Positions 25,297 to 35,414 are shown, numbered from the stretch's first letter. The stretch is DNA of 64,000 nt from Flavobacterium sp. CECT 9288 (GCF_918731615.1 NZ_OU957226.1:744001-808000); one strand, 5' to 3'. The notes: generated from the sequence alone by a model not told the origin. Program-made: numbers and translations.

Positions 25297-25749
25297 ATGT
25301 TACTTACTGCATCAAAACTTAATAAATTTTTATTTTTCAAATTACCATCGGCTTTTATTTGCGGAGTTCGCGTAAAAAACATTGACGAAAAAAAATGTGT
25401 TGTATCTGTAAAACACCGTTGGATCAATCAAAATCCGTTTAACTCCATGTATTTTGCCGTTCAAGCTATGGCAGCAGAATTAACCACGGGAGCACTTGTG
25501 ATGTTTCAAATTCAAAAAAGTGGTCGTAAAATATCAATGTTAGTTGCAAACAACAAAGGAAATTTCACCAAAAAAGCCACGGGTCGCATTACTTTTACGT
25601 GTAATGACGGACATTTAATCGAGAAAGCAATTCAGGAAACTATTGCTACAGGAGAGGGGCAGACCTTTTGGATGAAATCCATTGGCACGGATGAAAAAGG
25701 AGTGCAAGTTTCAGAAATGGACTTTGAGTGGAGTGTGAGAGTAAAATAA
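25297..25749 (+). CDS. DUF4442 hotdog-fold protein
   Basis: A 150-aa protein of the DUF4442 (thioesterase-like hotdog) family. The pattern VSVKHRWINQNPFNSMYFAV followed by MAAELTTGALVM is typical, with the helix of the hotdog fold at about residues 47-62. Substrate is unknown and an acyl-CoA thioester is only a family guess. It stands alone between divergent and convergent neighbours, closed by a strong terminator. Confidence 0.8.
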   Translation: MLLTASKLNKFLFFKLPSAFICGVRVKNIDEKKCVVSVKHRWINQNPFNSMYFAVQAMAAELTTGALVMFQIQKSGRKISMLVANNKGNFTKKATGRITFTCNDGHLIEKAIQETIATGEGQTFWMKSIGTDEKGVQVSEMDFEWSVRVK

Positions 25750-25769
25750 TTACCTACTTATATAAAAGT

Positions 25770-25796
25770 AAAACGCCTCTAGAAAGAGGCGTTTTT
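25770..25796. terminator. Bidirectional terminator
   Basis: AAAACGCCTCT and AGAGGCGTTTT pair around AGAA, with T runs on both strands, between the convergent genes ending at 25749 and 25817. Confidence 0.9.
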
Positions 25797-25816
25797 TGTA
25801 TAATACATATCGGTTT

Positions 25817-26038
25817 TTAGCATTTTTTACCGGCACTTGATGCATCGCATTTTTTTCCTTTGGCTTTGCATGCTGCCATACATTTTTCAATTTCAGCTGC
25901 TGACATGGCTGCTTTTCCACCTTTTTTAGAACAACAAGCCTCTTTTTTTGATTTTTCTTTGGCTACTGCTTTAACTTCTTGTGCATTCATTTGAAGTGTA
26001 AAAAAAGCAATTACAGCTAGGGATACTATTTTTTTCAT
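25817..26038 (-). CDS. Small exported cysteine-rich protein
   Basis: A 73-aa protein from the ATG at 26038 (the longer frame begins at TTG). A signal peptide (KKIVSLAVIAFFTLQMNAQ) precedes a mature part of about 53 residues rich in Lys, Ala and Cys, with CC, then C(x3)C-like spacing in KCMAACKAKGKKC and a C-terminal Cys. The cysteine pattern could bind metal or form disulphides; nothing proves either. It has its own promoter box. Confidence 0.68.
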   Translation of the reverse strand: MKKIVSLAVIAFFTLQMNAQEVKAVAKEKSKKEACCSKKGGKAAMSAAEIEKCMAACKAKGKKCDASSAGKKC

Positions 26039-26065
26039 GAGTTTTGATTTTTGAATTTTGTATTT

Positions 26066-26073
26066 CAAATATA
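26066..26073 (-). promoter_or_regulatory. -7 box of the cysteine-rich protein gene
   Basis: TATATTTG on the minus strand, 28 bases before the start codon. Confidence 0.55.
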
Positions 26074-26215
26074 AAGATTTTATGCAATGTTGAATCTCTT
26101 ATTGTGAAAAAATTAGTCTTTATGCCGTCATTTTAACATATAAAAATAGTTTAAGAAGCTATTATAGTCACTTTTTGTTTGAACTCGTTTCAATATCTAA
26201 AATGCTATGAACGAA

Positions 26216-26776
26216 TTAATAATACATTCTAAAATCAAGTAATTTGCACAATGCATATTGTTTTTGATGCAGTTCTTCAACAATTTCAAAAATATCATCT
26301 TGCTCTTCAAACAGTCCAAAAAACAAACGGTCTAGGGCAGTACTACTCACATTAGGAAGGAATGCGCCATAGCCCGATACAGCTTTTGCACCAGTAACAT
26401 CAATAAAATATTGTGCCTCATCTGGTGATAAATCAAGAATTTTTGAATTCGCAAAATGAACAATTTTCCCTCTCATTTTCCCTTCAAATAATTCGGCTAT
26501 TTCTTCAAGGCTGTAAAAATATTCGTTGATGCAAATCGTATTGGCTTCGCCAGGCATTACCAGATAAATGATTTCGTAATTGGTGAAATTATGATCGTCG
26601 TATAGGAGTGTGTTCAAGCTTTCTTCTAGTCCTTCTATGGTGTCACATGTTTTATAAATGCTTGTCAATCCTTGATCTGATGCTAGTTTTTCTAGATGTT
26701 TGACAACTTCGGTATCTAGATTTTCCTCCACATCGGCTACAGCCTCAAGACAGAAAATAAATGTATCGGTTTCCAT
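26216..26776 (-). CDS. Hypothetical protein, probably DUF6642
   Basis: A 186-aa acidic soluble protein opening ETDTFIFCLEAVADVEENLD and containing YEIIYLVMPGEANTICINE. It resembles the uncharacterised DUF6642 family, with an alternating strand-helix plan. No catalytic residues or neighbours suggest a role; it is a single gene between non-coding gaps. Confidence 0.55.
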   Translation of the reverse strand: METDTFIFCLEAVADVEENLDTEVVKHLEKLASDQGLTSIYKTCDTIEGLEESLNTLLYDDHNFTNYEIIYLVMPGEANTICINEYFYSLEEIAELFEGKMRGKIVHFANSKILDLSPDEAQYFIDVTGAKAVSGYGAFLPNVSSTALDRLFFGLFEEQDDIFEIVEELHQKQYALCKLLDFRMYY

Positions 26777-27002
26777 TGTATTCGATTTAGATGATGTAAA
26801 AAATAAAGAATTCCAAATGGCATTGTAACCGATTTAAAATATCTCATGATAACAAAAATAAGGTTCTACGGCTATATTCTTGCCTAAACGAGTGTGAAGT
26901 TATTGCAAAAAAAGTGTTGTGAACACCGTTTTTTTGTAAGACTAGTATTTAATTTAGATGTTTTTTTACGACTAAAGATTTTTTATAAAACCCAACTAAG
27001 AA

Positions 27003-27914
27003 TTATCGGTATCTTTTTTTTAGTGCGATTAAAGTTAATACTTTGGCTTCTAATACGATATATTTGAGAAGTAAAATTGGGTCGATTGTTCGCAATGCTA
27101 TTTCCATTTCATGATGAATCATGTTTAAAATGGCCTTGTTTTCCTCGGTAGTGATATTCATTTTTAAAGCATGGATTACAATTGTATAAGTAGACCGATT
27201 GTATTTTCGCGTTTTTGAATTCAATCTTCGAAAACGGTAGGTACTCAAGGAATTTTTTAATTCTCTTTTTTGTAACAGAATTTGGTCTATGTAATCAAAG
27301 TTGTAGCTGCGCGCTGCTCGTATCCAGAAATCATAATCTTCATAATGTAAGTTTTCATTATAGCCATTTAGCTTTTCATAAACTTCTCTTTTTGCCATTG
27401 CCGAAACGGAACAAACATTGTTGTCTAAACGCAATAATCCTAAATAAATGTCGCCTGTCGGCTGGCTTTGAATTCTTTTTTTATTTTGGTCTACCTCAAA
27501 AAAATATCTAAAATGCGTGTTGTCTTCAAAGATCATTTCGGCATTACCATATACAATTCCAAGATTAGGGTAAGTGCTGTTTTTAAACTGCTCTAGTTGC
27601 GTGGCTACACAATCGGGATGGAGTAAATCATCAGTTGCAAAATCAATAATATAGGAGCCAGTAGAGCGCTTGAAGGCGGTATTAAAAGATTTTGTATTCC
27701 CTTGGTTTACACGATTGGCAATAAAAATAACATTGGGGTAGTTAACGAGCCATTTTTCAATCTCTGCCACAGAATTATCTGTGCTGCAGTCATCTACAAT
27801 AATAATTTCAATATTTTTATGTGTTTGATTTACAATTGATTCCAGTCCTTCTTGAACAAATTTTTCATGATTGTAACAAAGGCAGATAACGGAAACTAGT
27901 GGATTGTAATTCAT
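27003..27914 (-). CDS. Family 2 glycosyltransferase
   Basis: A 303-aa GT-A fold glycosyltransferase. The nucleotide-sugar site opens with PLVSVICLCYNHEKFVQEGL and IIIVDDCSTDNS (about 36-47), followed by the acidic DFATDDLLHPD (about 91-101). The acceptor region includes YNENLHYEDYDFWIRAARSY. It is divergent from the glycosyltransferase operon starting at 27962, 47 bases away, and probably serves the same polysaccharide or glycan. Substrates cannot be read. Confidence 0.87.
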   Translation of the reverse strand: MNYNPLVSVICLCYNHEKFVQEGLESIVNQTHKNIEIIIVDDCSTDNSVAEIEKWLVNYPNVIFIANRVNQGNTKSFNTAFKRSTGSYIIDFATDDLLHPDCVATQLEQFKNSTYPNLGIVYGNAEMIFEDNTHFRYFFEVDQNKKRIQSQPTGDIYLGLLRLDNNVCSVSAMAKREVYEKLNGYNENLHYEDYDFWIRAARSYNFDYIDQILLQKRELKNSLSTYRFRRLNSKTRKYNRSTYTIVIHALKMNITTEENKAILNMIHHEMEIALRTIDPILLLKYIVLEAKVLTLIALKKRYR

Positions 27915-27931
27915 TTGAACAAAGAAGTGTT

Positions 27932-27939
27932 TATATTTG
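27932..27939 (+). promoter_or_regulatory. -7 box of the glycosyltransferase operon
   Basis: TATATTTG, 22 bases before the start codon at 27962; a TTTG lies 14 bases upstream, closer than the usual 19. Confidence 0.5.
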
Positions 27940-27961
27940 AAGCTAAATTAGTAAATTAAAA

Positions 27962-29047
27962 ATGATTCCGAAAAAAACAACAATTGCTCTCGTGGGCGAT
28001 TCACTGGGTGGCGGTGGTGCAGAACGTGTGCATGCCGTGTTGTCTGTTTTTTTTGAAAGCAAAGGAATTGAAGTTCACAATATTATTTTTGTTGACGATA
28101 TCGTTTATGATTACAAAGGAGTTGTGCTGAATTTAGGTAAAAAAAATACCGCGACAACCTTCAAAAAGCTACAACGATTATACGAATTACGAAGTTATTT
28201 TAAAAAACATCATTTTGATTTTGTTCTTGATTTTCGCTATCGGGTGAATACGATAAATGAATTTTTGATGGCACATTATGTTTATCAATCGAGTGTTATT
28301 TATACCATTCATAGCGGGATTTTACACAATTACATTTCGAAAAGACCTTGGATTGCCCGTTTTATTTATGGAAAACATAATTTTGTATCCGTAAGTAAAG
28401 CACTGGAAAAGGCGTTGCTCCAACAGTACAAAATTAAAGCGCAAACCATTTACAATCCTTTTGAAGTCGAAAAGATTCAAGAACTCGCTCAGGTTCGTAT
28501 GCCAATGGATGATACCTATATTATTGCTGTGGGTCGAATGAACGAAAAGGTAAAACAATTTGATGTTTTGATAGAGGCGTATTCCAAAACGGTATTGCCA
28601 CAAAATGGAATAAAATTAAAAATCATTGGTTCTGGCATCTATCTTGAGGATTTAAAACGGCTTGTTGCTGAGAAAAATTTAGGTGATTTAGTAGAGTTTG
28701 TGGGTTATCAAAAAAATCCTTTTTGTTACCAAAAAAACGCTCTTTTTACAGTAGTTACCAGTGAATATGAAGGACTTTCAAATGTGATTATAGAAAGTTT
28801 GTTAGTAGGAACTCCTGCTATTTCCTATGATTGTTTTGCTGGGCCAAGTGAAATTATTACAGACCGATTCAATGGTTTACTAGTTGAAAATCAAAATAAG
28901 CAGAAACTGATTGAAGCTATAGATTTACTTTATACGGATGCTGAATTGAGAGTATTTTGCAAAGCGAATAGTGTACCAAGTGCGCTTCGGTTTTCAGTAG
29001 AAAAAATTGGAAATGAATGGCTTGATTATTTAAATACGAAGAGTTAA
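27962..29047 (+). CDS. Family 4 glycosyltransferase
   Basis: A 361-aa GT-B fold enzyme. The N-terminal domain opens with VGDSLGGGGAERVHAVL (the glycine-rich loop), and the C-terminal nucleotide-binding domain has YIIAVGRMNEKVKQFDVLI and the EYEGLSNVIIESLLVGTP motif (E-x7-E type). It probably adds a sugar with retention of configuration in surface glycan synthesis. It is the first gene of a three-gene operon, one base before the FdtA-like gene. Confidence 0.88.
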   Translation: MIPKKTTIALVGDSLGGGGAERVHAVLSVFFESKGIEVHNIIFVDDIVYDYKGVVLNLGKKNTATTFKKLQRLYELRSYFKKHHFDFVLDFRYRVNTINEFLMAHYVYQSSVIYTIHSGILHNYISKRPWIARFIYGKHNFVSVSKALEKALLQQYKIKAQTIYNPFEVEKIQELAQVRMPMDDTYIIAVGRMNEKVKQFDVLIEAYSKTVLPQNGIKLKIIGSGIYLEDLKRLVAEKNLGDLVEFVGYQKNPFCYQKNALFTVVTSEYEGLSNVIIESLLVGTPAISYDCFAGPSEIITDRFNGLLVENQNKQKLIEAIDLLYTDAELRVFCKANSVPSALRFSVEKIGNEWLDYLNTKS

Positions 29048-29048
29048 G

Positions 29049-29441
29049 ATGCAAATAGAAATTATAGACATACCCAAGATTGAAAATGTGCTTGGGAATA
29101 TTGCAGTCATAGAAAATGCGGTGATTCCGTTTGAAATTAAGCGGGTGTATTACTTGTTTGATATTCCTAGTTCTTCAAAAAGAGGCGGACATTCTCATAA
29201 AAAGCTACAGCAAGTTTTAATTGCCATTTCAGGAAGTTTTGATGTAGTTTTAAAAGATGGAATTACAGAAAAAACCATTACCTTAAATAAACCTGACAAG
29301 GGATTATTGATTAAAAATGATACGTGGCGCGAACTTGAAAATTTTTCATCAGGTGCCGTTTGTCTTGTCTTGGCATCAGCCACTTTTGATGAGGAGGATT
29401 ATATTAGGGATTTTGATACTTTCATCAACTCAAAAAAATGA
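29049..29441 (+). CDS. FdtA/QdtA-like sugar 3,4-ketoisomerase (cupin)
   Basis: A 130-aa cupin of the FdtA/QdtA (WxcM-like) family, which isomerises dTDP-4-keto-6-deoxyglucose at carbons 3 and 4. The pattern KRVYYLFDIPSSSKRGGHSH followed by KKLQQVLIAISGSFDVVL is typical, with the histidine pair in GGHSHKK at the active site. No other dTDP-sugar genes (for example rmlA or rmlB) are nearby, so the substrate supply must come from elsewhere. It overlaps the next glycosyltransferase gene by four bases. Confidence 0.82.
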   Translation: MQIEIIDIPKIENVLGNIAVIENAVIPFEIKRVYYLFDIPSSSKRGGHSHKKLQQVLIAISGSFDVVLKDGITEKTITLNKPDKGLLIKNDTWRELENFSSGAVCLVLASATFDEEDYIRDFDTFINSKK

Positions 29442-30526
29442 AACTACTTTATATAGTTCCAAATATCAATAATGAAGGAGGGGTTGCAAGAATCTTATCT
29501 TTGAAAACGAATTATTTTATTACACAATGCGGTTATGAAGTTCATATTTTAACTCAGAATAATGGGAATATGCCCTTGTTTTACTCTTTTCATGAGGATG
29601 TTGTGTTTCATGACATGCAATTAAAAGGTGCTGCTCCTTTGTTTGCTTTTCAATATTATAAGGCGTTAAATCAATATATTTCTCTCATTAAACCAAATTG
29701 TATTCTGGTTTGCGATAATGGATTAAAAGCTTTTTTACTTCCTTTTTTAGTTCGCTGCAAAATTCCACTTTTGTTAGAAATTCACAGTTCAATTTATGTA
29801 CAGGAACATCCTTCGTCGCATGCTGTATTCAATTCTTTGAAACAGAATTTGCAATATCACTTCAAAAAGTATGCTGCTCAAAAGTATACTAAAGTTGTAT
29901 TTTTATCCAATGAAAGTGCTCTTGAATGGAATGTTAGGAAGAAAGCAATAATTCCTAATCCATTATGGTTTGCCGTAAATTCTGTTGCGCCGCTTTCATC
30001 GAGAAAGGTGATTGCTGTAGCTAGAAATACTTATGAAAAAGGGCTTGACAGGTTGTTGCCTATTTGGAAAGTAGTCGTAGCATCGTATCCATCCTGGAAA
30101 TTAGAATTACATTGTGGCAACTACCAAGATCTTGAACTGTTAGCACGAGAGTTAGGAATACAAGATTCGGTAGTTTTTTTAGACCCAACCAAAACGATTC
30201 AAGAGGTGTATTTACAAGCAGCTATTTATGTTATGACGTCTCGGTACGAGTGCTTTCCTATGGTTTTACTGGAGGCAATGGCTGCTGGAGTTCCTTGTGT
30301 TGCTTATGATTGTCCTTGTGGTCCAAGAGCAATTATCAATCATGGTGTTGATGGATTGCTCGTTGAAGATGGTAATCAAGATGAATTTATAAAACAATTG
30401 CAGTTGTTGATGAGCAGTGAAACGCTTCGTTTAGAAATGGGCAAAAAAGCGCAAGCTACAAGTAATGTTTACCAGATAGAGCAAGTAATGCCTGAATGGC
30501 AAAAATTAATCAAGTCCTTAACGTAA
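29438..30526 (+). CDS. Family 4 glycosyltransferase
   Basis: A 362-aa GT-B enzyme. The C-terminal domain carries VIAVARNTYEKGLDRLLPIW and the SRYECFPMVLLEAMAAGVP motif of GT4 enzymes. The N-terminal glycine-rich loop reads NNEGGVARILS. It is the last of the three-gene operon and its 3' end overlaps the convergent GT2 gene by nine bases. It is not a close copy of the first GT4 of the operon, so the two likely add different sugars. Confidence 0.87.
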   Translation: MKLLYIVPNINNEGGVARILSLKTNYFITQCGYEVHILTQNNGNMPLFYSFHEDVVFHDMQLKGAAPLFAFQYYKALNQYISLIKPNCILVCDNGLKAFLLPFLVRCKIPLLLEIHSSIYVQEHPSSHAVFNSLKQNLQYHFKKYAAQKYTKVVFLSNESALEWNVRKKAIIPNPLWFAVNSVAPLSSRKVIAVARNTYEKGLDRLLPIWKVVVASYPSWKLELHCGNYQDLELLARELGIQDSVVFLDPTKTIQEVYLQAAIYVMTSRYECFPMVLLEAMAAGVPCVAYDCPCGPRAIINHGVDGLLVEDGNQDEFIKQLQLLMSSETLRLEMGKKAQATSNVYQIEQVMPEWQKLIKSLT

Positions 30527-31417
30527 AGACTTTGGGTTTGAAATAGAACATAAATAGCCCAATCTAAAACAATTAAAAAAGAATAATTTTGGATTGTTGC
30601 TTTTTAAATTTTGCTCTAATGCTTTTGAAAATATTTTGAAAAATAGCGCTATACCGTATTGAAGTTTAGTACGAACTAAAAAATCATATAGTGAAAGCAA
30701 TTTGACAAACTTAGGATCAATTGTTTTTGTTTGATACAATTGCTGTAAGTTTTCCAGAGATTGTTTGGTTTTACTTAAATAATCATAGTTTGTGTCAATA
30801 TCACCATGTTCTATAGGATTTTCAAGATGCTTTAAAGAAAAAAGTTTGAGACTTAAGCGATAGGAAAGTTGTGTATCGTCATGACCGTATTTTGTAGTGT
30901 TCGTGTCAAATTTCACCGTAACAAAACACTTTTTTTTGATGAGGGTATTGTTAAAAAGCAGAGCCGAATACCCTTTTTTTTCTCGTTCAGGGGCACTTTG
31001 GTCTTCCATATAGCGACCGTATTTCCACCGCAGTTTTTGATTATTTGAAGGACACTTTACAGGATGTAATCGGCCACCATATACGATATCGAAAGTGTTT
31101 ACTTCTTTAATGTAGTGGTGAATAAAGTTTTTGTTGGTTATAATCGAATCGCCATCTAAAAACAGCAGCCAGTCGTATTTTGATTGTGCTGCTAGATTAT
31201 TTCTATTTTCTCGGTGGCTAATGTTATTTTTTAAGGAAACAAAGCTACAATTAGATAAGTCGTTTATTTTTTCATTAAAACAATTCAAATCAGATTGTGA
31301 AGCATCATCTTGACAAATAATTTCGAATGGTATTTCTTGTTCTACGCATTGTCTATGCAGTTCTTGAACGGTAGGAAATGCATTGAAATTGTAAATAGGA
31401 ACAAGAATAGAAAGCAT
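30518..31417 (-). CDS. Family 2 glycosyltransferase
   Basis: A 299-aa GT-A enzyme opening [20 protein letters not shown], with FEIICQDDASQ near residue 32 and the metal-binding WLLFLDGDS (about 83-91). Acceptor-domain residues include HDDTQLSYRL. Its start codon overlaps the ftsE stop as TAATG, so it is co-translated with ftsE although their functions are unrelated. Confidence 0.86.
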   Translation of the reverse strand: MLSILVPIYNFNAFPTVQELHRQCVEQEIPFEIICQDDASQSDLNCFNEKINDLSNCSFVSLKNNISHRENRNNLAAQSKYDWLLFLDGDSIITNKNFIHHYIKEVNTFDIVYGGRLHPVKCPSNNQKLRWKYGRYMEDQSAPEREKKGYSALLFNNTLIKKKCFVTVKFDTNTTKYGHDDTQLSYRLSLKLFSLKHLENPIEHGDIDTNYDYLSKTKQSLENLQQLYQTKTIDPKFVKLLSLYDFLVRTKLQYGIALFFKIFSKALEQNLKSNNPKLFFFNCFRLGYLCSISNPKSLR

Positions 31418-32103
31418 TAAGAATTGCGTTGCTGTATCACTTCGAATATTTTAGAATCCTCACATTTTAATGTTTTGGATGGGAATTTCATCAATAAAGC
31501 ATAATCATGGGTAGCCATAATGATTGTTTTTCCTATTGCGTTAATCTTTTTTAGTACTTCAAGAACTTCGGCACTGGTTTGAGGATCAAGATTTCCAGTA
31601 GGCTCATCGGCAAGGATTAGCTCAGGGTCATTAAGTAATGCACGAGCAATAGCCACTCGCTGTTGTTCTCCACCAGATAATTGATGTGGCATTTTTTTGC
31701 CAAATTCACCCATCCCTACTTTATTTAAAACTTCCTCAATTTTAGCTTCCATTTCACCGTTATCTTTCCAGCCTGTAGCTTTAAGCACAAATAACATGTT
31801 GTCATTTACGGTGCGATCTGGTAGTAATTTAAAATCTTGAAATACAATTCCTATTTTTCGTCTCAAAAACGGAATGTCATCTTCTTTTAAGGTTGCCAAA
31901 TCAAAGTCAACAATTGTTCCTTCTCCTTCAGTCAAAGGCAAATCAGCGTAAAGTGTTTTCATCAAACTACTTTTACCAGAACCTGTTTTACCTATGATGT
32001 AAAGAAATTCGCCATGCTTTACCTCCAAGTTTACATCAGATAAAATTGATTTATTTTCTTGATAAATAGTTACATTTTTTAAGGATAGTACGGATTGTGA
32101 CAT
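31417..32103 (-). CDS. ftsE: Cell-division ABC transporter ATP-binding protein FtsE
   Basis: A 228-aa ABC ATPase. Walker A is [11 protein letters not shown] (about 37-47), the signature is [15 protein letters not shown], and Walker B is [13 protein letters not shown]. The last stretch and the length match FtsE, partner of FtsX in controlling cell-wall hydrolysis at division. No ftsX is next to it here, which is common in Bacteroidota. Other small ABC ATPases look alike, so the specific name is slightly less sure than the family. Confidence 0.85.
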   Translation of the reverse strand: MSQSVLSLKNVTIYQENKSILSDVNLEVKHGEFLYIIGKTGSGKSSLMKTLYADLPLTEGEGTIVDFDLATLKEDDIPFLRRKIGIVFQDFKLLPDRTVNDNMLFVLKATGWKDNGEMEAKIEEVLNKVGMGEFGKKMPHQLSGGEQQRVAIARALLNDPELILADEPTGNLDPQTSAEVLEVLKKINAIGKTIIMATHDYALLMKFPSKTLKCEDSKIFEVIQQRNS

Positions 32104-32317
32104 GTTTTACATTTGTTTATGGGGTAAAAGTAATAAGTAAACGCAACGATTCAAAATAAATTCTATTCTAATGCTTAGAATTCGATAAAAAAATCAAAGA
32201 ACAAAATCAACCCCACTGTTTTTTAATAATAATCCTAGAACAGTATGCGAACACACAGCAATTGTAAAAAAATCATAATAAATCCCGTAATCAATTCGTT
32301 ATAGACTCAGAATATAA

Positions 32318-32325
32318 TACATTTG
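32318..32325 (+). promoter_or_regulatory. -7 box of the TPR protein gene
   Basis: TACATTTG, with TTCG 19 bases upstream (three of four matches to TTTG), 21 bases before the start codon. Confidence 0.55.
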
Positions 32326-32346
32326 AATTATTAAAATAAAAGTACA

Positions 32347-35300
32347 ATGCGCAAACTTTCTCAATGTTTTATAGGTAGCCTTTTTATCTACGCCACTAGT
32401 CTTAGTGCACAAAAAACAGCAATATATACACATGATTCCAGGGAATTTGACAAAGCAGTTTCGTTGTTCAAAGATGCTCAATACACATCTGCTCAATTGA
32501 TTTTTGATAAAGTAAAAGAATCAGCCACTACCGAGGAGCTAAAATCAGATTGTACTTATTATGCTGCAAACTGTGCCATTAGAACCAACCAGTCTAATGC
32601 AGATGAGTTGATGGAAAAGTTTGTTACAGATTATCCCACGAGTGTAAAACAAAATCAAGCATATATAGAGGTAGCGCAATTTCACTTTAAGCAAGGAAAT
32701 TATCCTCAAGCTTTGCAATGGTTTGATAAAGTAGACGAGTCTAGTTTGAGTAGAAATGATCAAGATAAGTTTAATTTTCAAAAAGGGTATGGGAATTTCA
32801 ATGCTAAGAAACGCAAGGAGGCAACAACGTATTTTAACAAAGTAATTAACTCACAAGAATATGGATCTCAGGCCAAATACTATTTAGGATTTATGGCTTA
32901 TGAAGGCGATGATTACAAGCAAGCAACTAAGTATTTTGATGAAGTTTCGGGTGAGGAGAAGTACAAAGAGAAATTGTCGTATTACCAAGCCGATATGAAT
33001 TTTAAGCTTGGTAATTTTCAAAAAGCTATCGATTTAGGGCAAAAAGCAATGGCTGGTTCAAATGCTATAGAAAAATCAGAACTGAATAAAATTATTGGCG
33101 AAAGCCATTTTAATTTAAAACAATACAGCAACGCAATCCCTTTTTTAGAGGCTTACAAAGGTAAAAAAGGAAAGTGGACAAATACAGATTTTTACCAATT
33201 AGGTTATGCGCATTACAAGCAAAAAGATTTTGAAAATGCAATAAGTCAGTTTAATAAAATAATAGGAGGGAAAGATTTTGTGGCACAAAATGCCTACTAT
33301 CACTTGGGCGAAAGTTACTTGGACACGGACAAGAAACAACAAGCATTAAACGCTTTCAAGAATGCCTCTGAAATGGATTTTGATCTCGCCATTCAAGAAG
33401 ATGCAAGTTTAAATTACGCTAAATTGAGTTATGAATTAGGCAATTCCTATCAAAGTGTACCCGCCGTTTTACAAGCTTTTTTAAAGAAATATCCAGAGAA
33501 TGCGAATAAAAATGAGATTGAGAAATTATTGATAGACTCTTATATTTCTTCTAAAAATTACAAGGAAGCGCTCGTATTATTAGAAAAAAATAAGTCACCC
33601 GAAAATAAAGTAGCGTACCAAAAAGTTCTTTTTTACCGAGGATTAGAATTGTACACCGACGCAAATTTTAATGAAGCTTTGAAAATGTTTACCAAGGCTT
33701 TAACCGAACAAAAAGATCCTGTTTTTACGGCGAGAACAATTTTTTGGAAAGCAGAAACAGAATATGTTTTAAATGATTTTAAAGAGGCTTTACTCACTTT
33801 CAAACAGTTTACAAATGCGGCTCAGGCAAACACGGTTCCTGAGTTTAAAAATCACAATTACAATATAGCATACACGTACTTTAAGTTGAAAGAATACGAA
33901 CAAGCTGGGAATTATTTTCAAAAACAAATTGATAACGCTACTGCGGATAAAGTTCGTTTTCAAGATTCTTATTTAAGACTTGCTGATTGTCGATTTGTAA
34001 CTTCAAAATATGCGGAGGCCTTACAAGCGTATTCAAAAGTGGTAGACTCAAAAAGTGTAGATGCTGATTATGCTTATTTTCAAAGAGCTATTTCGTATGG
34101 CTTTATGGGTAAGAATGACAAAAAAATAAATGATTTGAATTCATTTTTAGAGGCTTATCAAAAATCTGATTTTAGAGATGATGCCTTGTTTGAACTAGCA
34201 AATACCTATGTTGCTGAGAACGAAAATGACAAAGGAATTAAGACCTACGACAGATTGAATACCGAGTTTAAAAACGGAACATTTACTTCTAGATCAATTT
34301 TGCGTCAAGGTTTAATTTTTTACAACACGGATAAAGACGATCAAGCATTAGTCAAATTTAAAAAAGTTGCTGCTGATTTCCCTAGAACTCCTGAGGCACT
34401 AGAGGCTGTAGCAACAGCAAGATTGATTTATGTAGACACAGGACGAGTAAATGAATATGCAACGTGGGTCAAAACACTTGACTTTGTTGCGGTTACTGAT
34501 GCAGAATTAGACAATGACAGTTATGAGGCAGCCGAAAAACAATTTCAGCAAAACAATACAAAGCAAGCTATTGATGGATTTGCAAGTTATGTGAGTCAGT
34601 TTCCACACGGTCTTCATGCTTTACCAGCTAACTATTATTTAGCGCAACTGTATTTTACAGATGGTGCCGAAAACAAAACCATTCCGCATTATGAGTATGT
34701 AGTGGCTCAGCCTCGAAATGAATTTACAGAGCAGTCTTTATCTCGCTTGGCTCAAATTTATCTTAAAAATAAAGATTCAGAGAAAGCAATTGCAATGCTA
34801 ACTAGATTAGAAAACGAAGCAGAAACGTCTCAAAACAAAACTTTTGCTCAGTCTAATTTGATGAAATTGTATTACGACAAAAAAGATTATCCTAATTCTG
34901 GTGTTTATGCCGAAAAAGTACTGCTAAATCCTAAAACGGATAATGGAGTAAAAAGTGATGCTCAAATTATCATTGCCCGCGCTGCAATCGTTAACGGAGA
35001 CGAAGTAAAAGCGAAAAGCGCTTATGCAAAATTAATGGCTACGGCCAAAGGAGAACTGGCAGCAGAGGCCTTGTATTATGATGCCTATTTTAAAAACAAA
35101 GAGGCTAATTATGAAGCTTCGAATGCAGCGGTACAAAAATTAGCTAAAAGTTATTCTAGTTATAAATATTTTGGTGCTAAAGGATTGGTGCTAATGGCTA
35201 AGAATTTTTATGGACTGAAAGATAGTTTTCAAGCCACTTATATTCTAGAGAATGTAATTCAGAATTTTACTGATTTCCCAGATGTTGTTGCTGATGCTCA

Positions 35301-35361
35301 AAAAGAATTAGATATAATCAAAATAGAAGAGGCCAAAACAAACTCATCCGTAACTAAATAA
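32347..35361 (+). CDS. Large tetratricopeptide repeat protein
   Basis: A 1004-aa exported protein. A signal peptide (MRKLSQCFIGSLFIYATSLSAQ) precedes some twenty or more TPR-like helix pairs, for example YPQALQWFDKVDESSLSRND and YKQATKYFDEVSGEEKYKEK. It is a periplasmic or outer-membrane scaffold by family logic. A PhzF gene and an outer-membrane barrel gene follow on the same strand within 1 kb; TPR protein plus barrel suggests a shared envelope role. Similar TPR/OMP pairs occur in other flavobacteria. Confidence 0.82.
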   Translation: MRKLSQCFIGSLFIYATSLSAQKTAIYTHDSREFDKAVSLFKDAQYTSAQLIFDKVKESATTEELKSDCTYYAANCAIRTNQSNADELMEKFVTDYPTSVKQNQAYIEVAQFHFKQGNYPQALQWFDKVDESSLSRNDQDKFNFQKGYGNFNAKKRKEATTYFNKVINSQEYGSQAKYYLGFMAYEGDDYKQATKYFDEVSGEEKYKEKLSYYQADMNFKLGNFQKAIDLGQKAMAGSNAIEKSELNKIIGESHFNLKQYSNAIPFLEAYKGKKGKWTNTDFYQLGYAHYKQKDFENAISQFNKIIGGKDFVAQNAYYHLGESYLDTDKKQQALNAFKNASEMDFDLAIQEDASLNYAKLSYELGNSYQSVPAVLQAFLKKYPENANKNEIEKLLIDSYISSKNYKEALVLLEKNKSPENKVAYQKVLFYRGLELYTDANFNEALKMFTKALTEQKDPVFTARTIFWKAETEYVLNDFKEALLTFKQFTNAAQANTVPEFKNHNYNIAYTYFKLKEYEQAGNYFQKQIDNATADKVRFQDSYLRLADCRFVTSKYAEALQAYSKVVDSKSVDADYAYFQRAISYGFMGKNDKKINDLNSFLEAYQKSDFRDDALFELANTYVAENENDKGIKTYDRLNTEFKNGTFTSRSILRQGLIFYNTDKDDQALVKFKKVAADFPRTPEALEAVATARLIYVDTGRVNEYATWVKTLDFVAVTDAELDNDSYEAAEKQFQQNNTKQAIDGFASYVSQFPHGLHALPANYYLAQLYFTDGAENKTIPHYEYVVAQPRNEFTEQSLSRLAQIYLKNKDSEKAIAMLTRLENEAETSQNKTFAQSNLMKLYYDKKDYPNSGVYAEKVLLNPKTDNGVKSDAQIIIARAAIVNGDEVKAKSAYAKLMATAKGELAAEALYYDAYFKNKEANYEASNAAVQKLAKSYSSYKYFGAKGLVLMAKNFYGLKDSFQATYILENVIQNFTDFPDVVADAQKELDIIKIEEAKTNSSVTK

Positions 35362-35414
35362 TTGCTTCACAGAATTGTTTGGAAATGTTGTTTGATTTTT
35401 AATAAAATAGAAAA

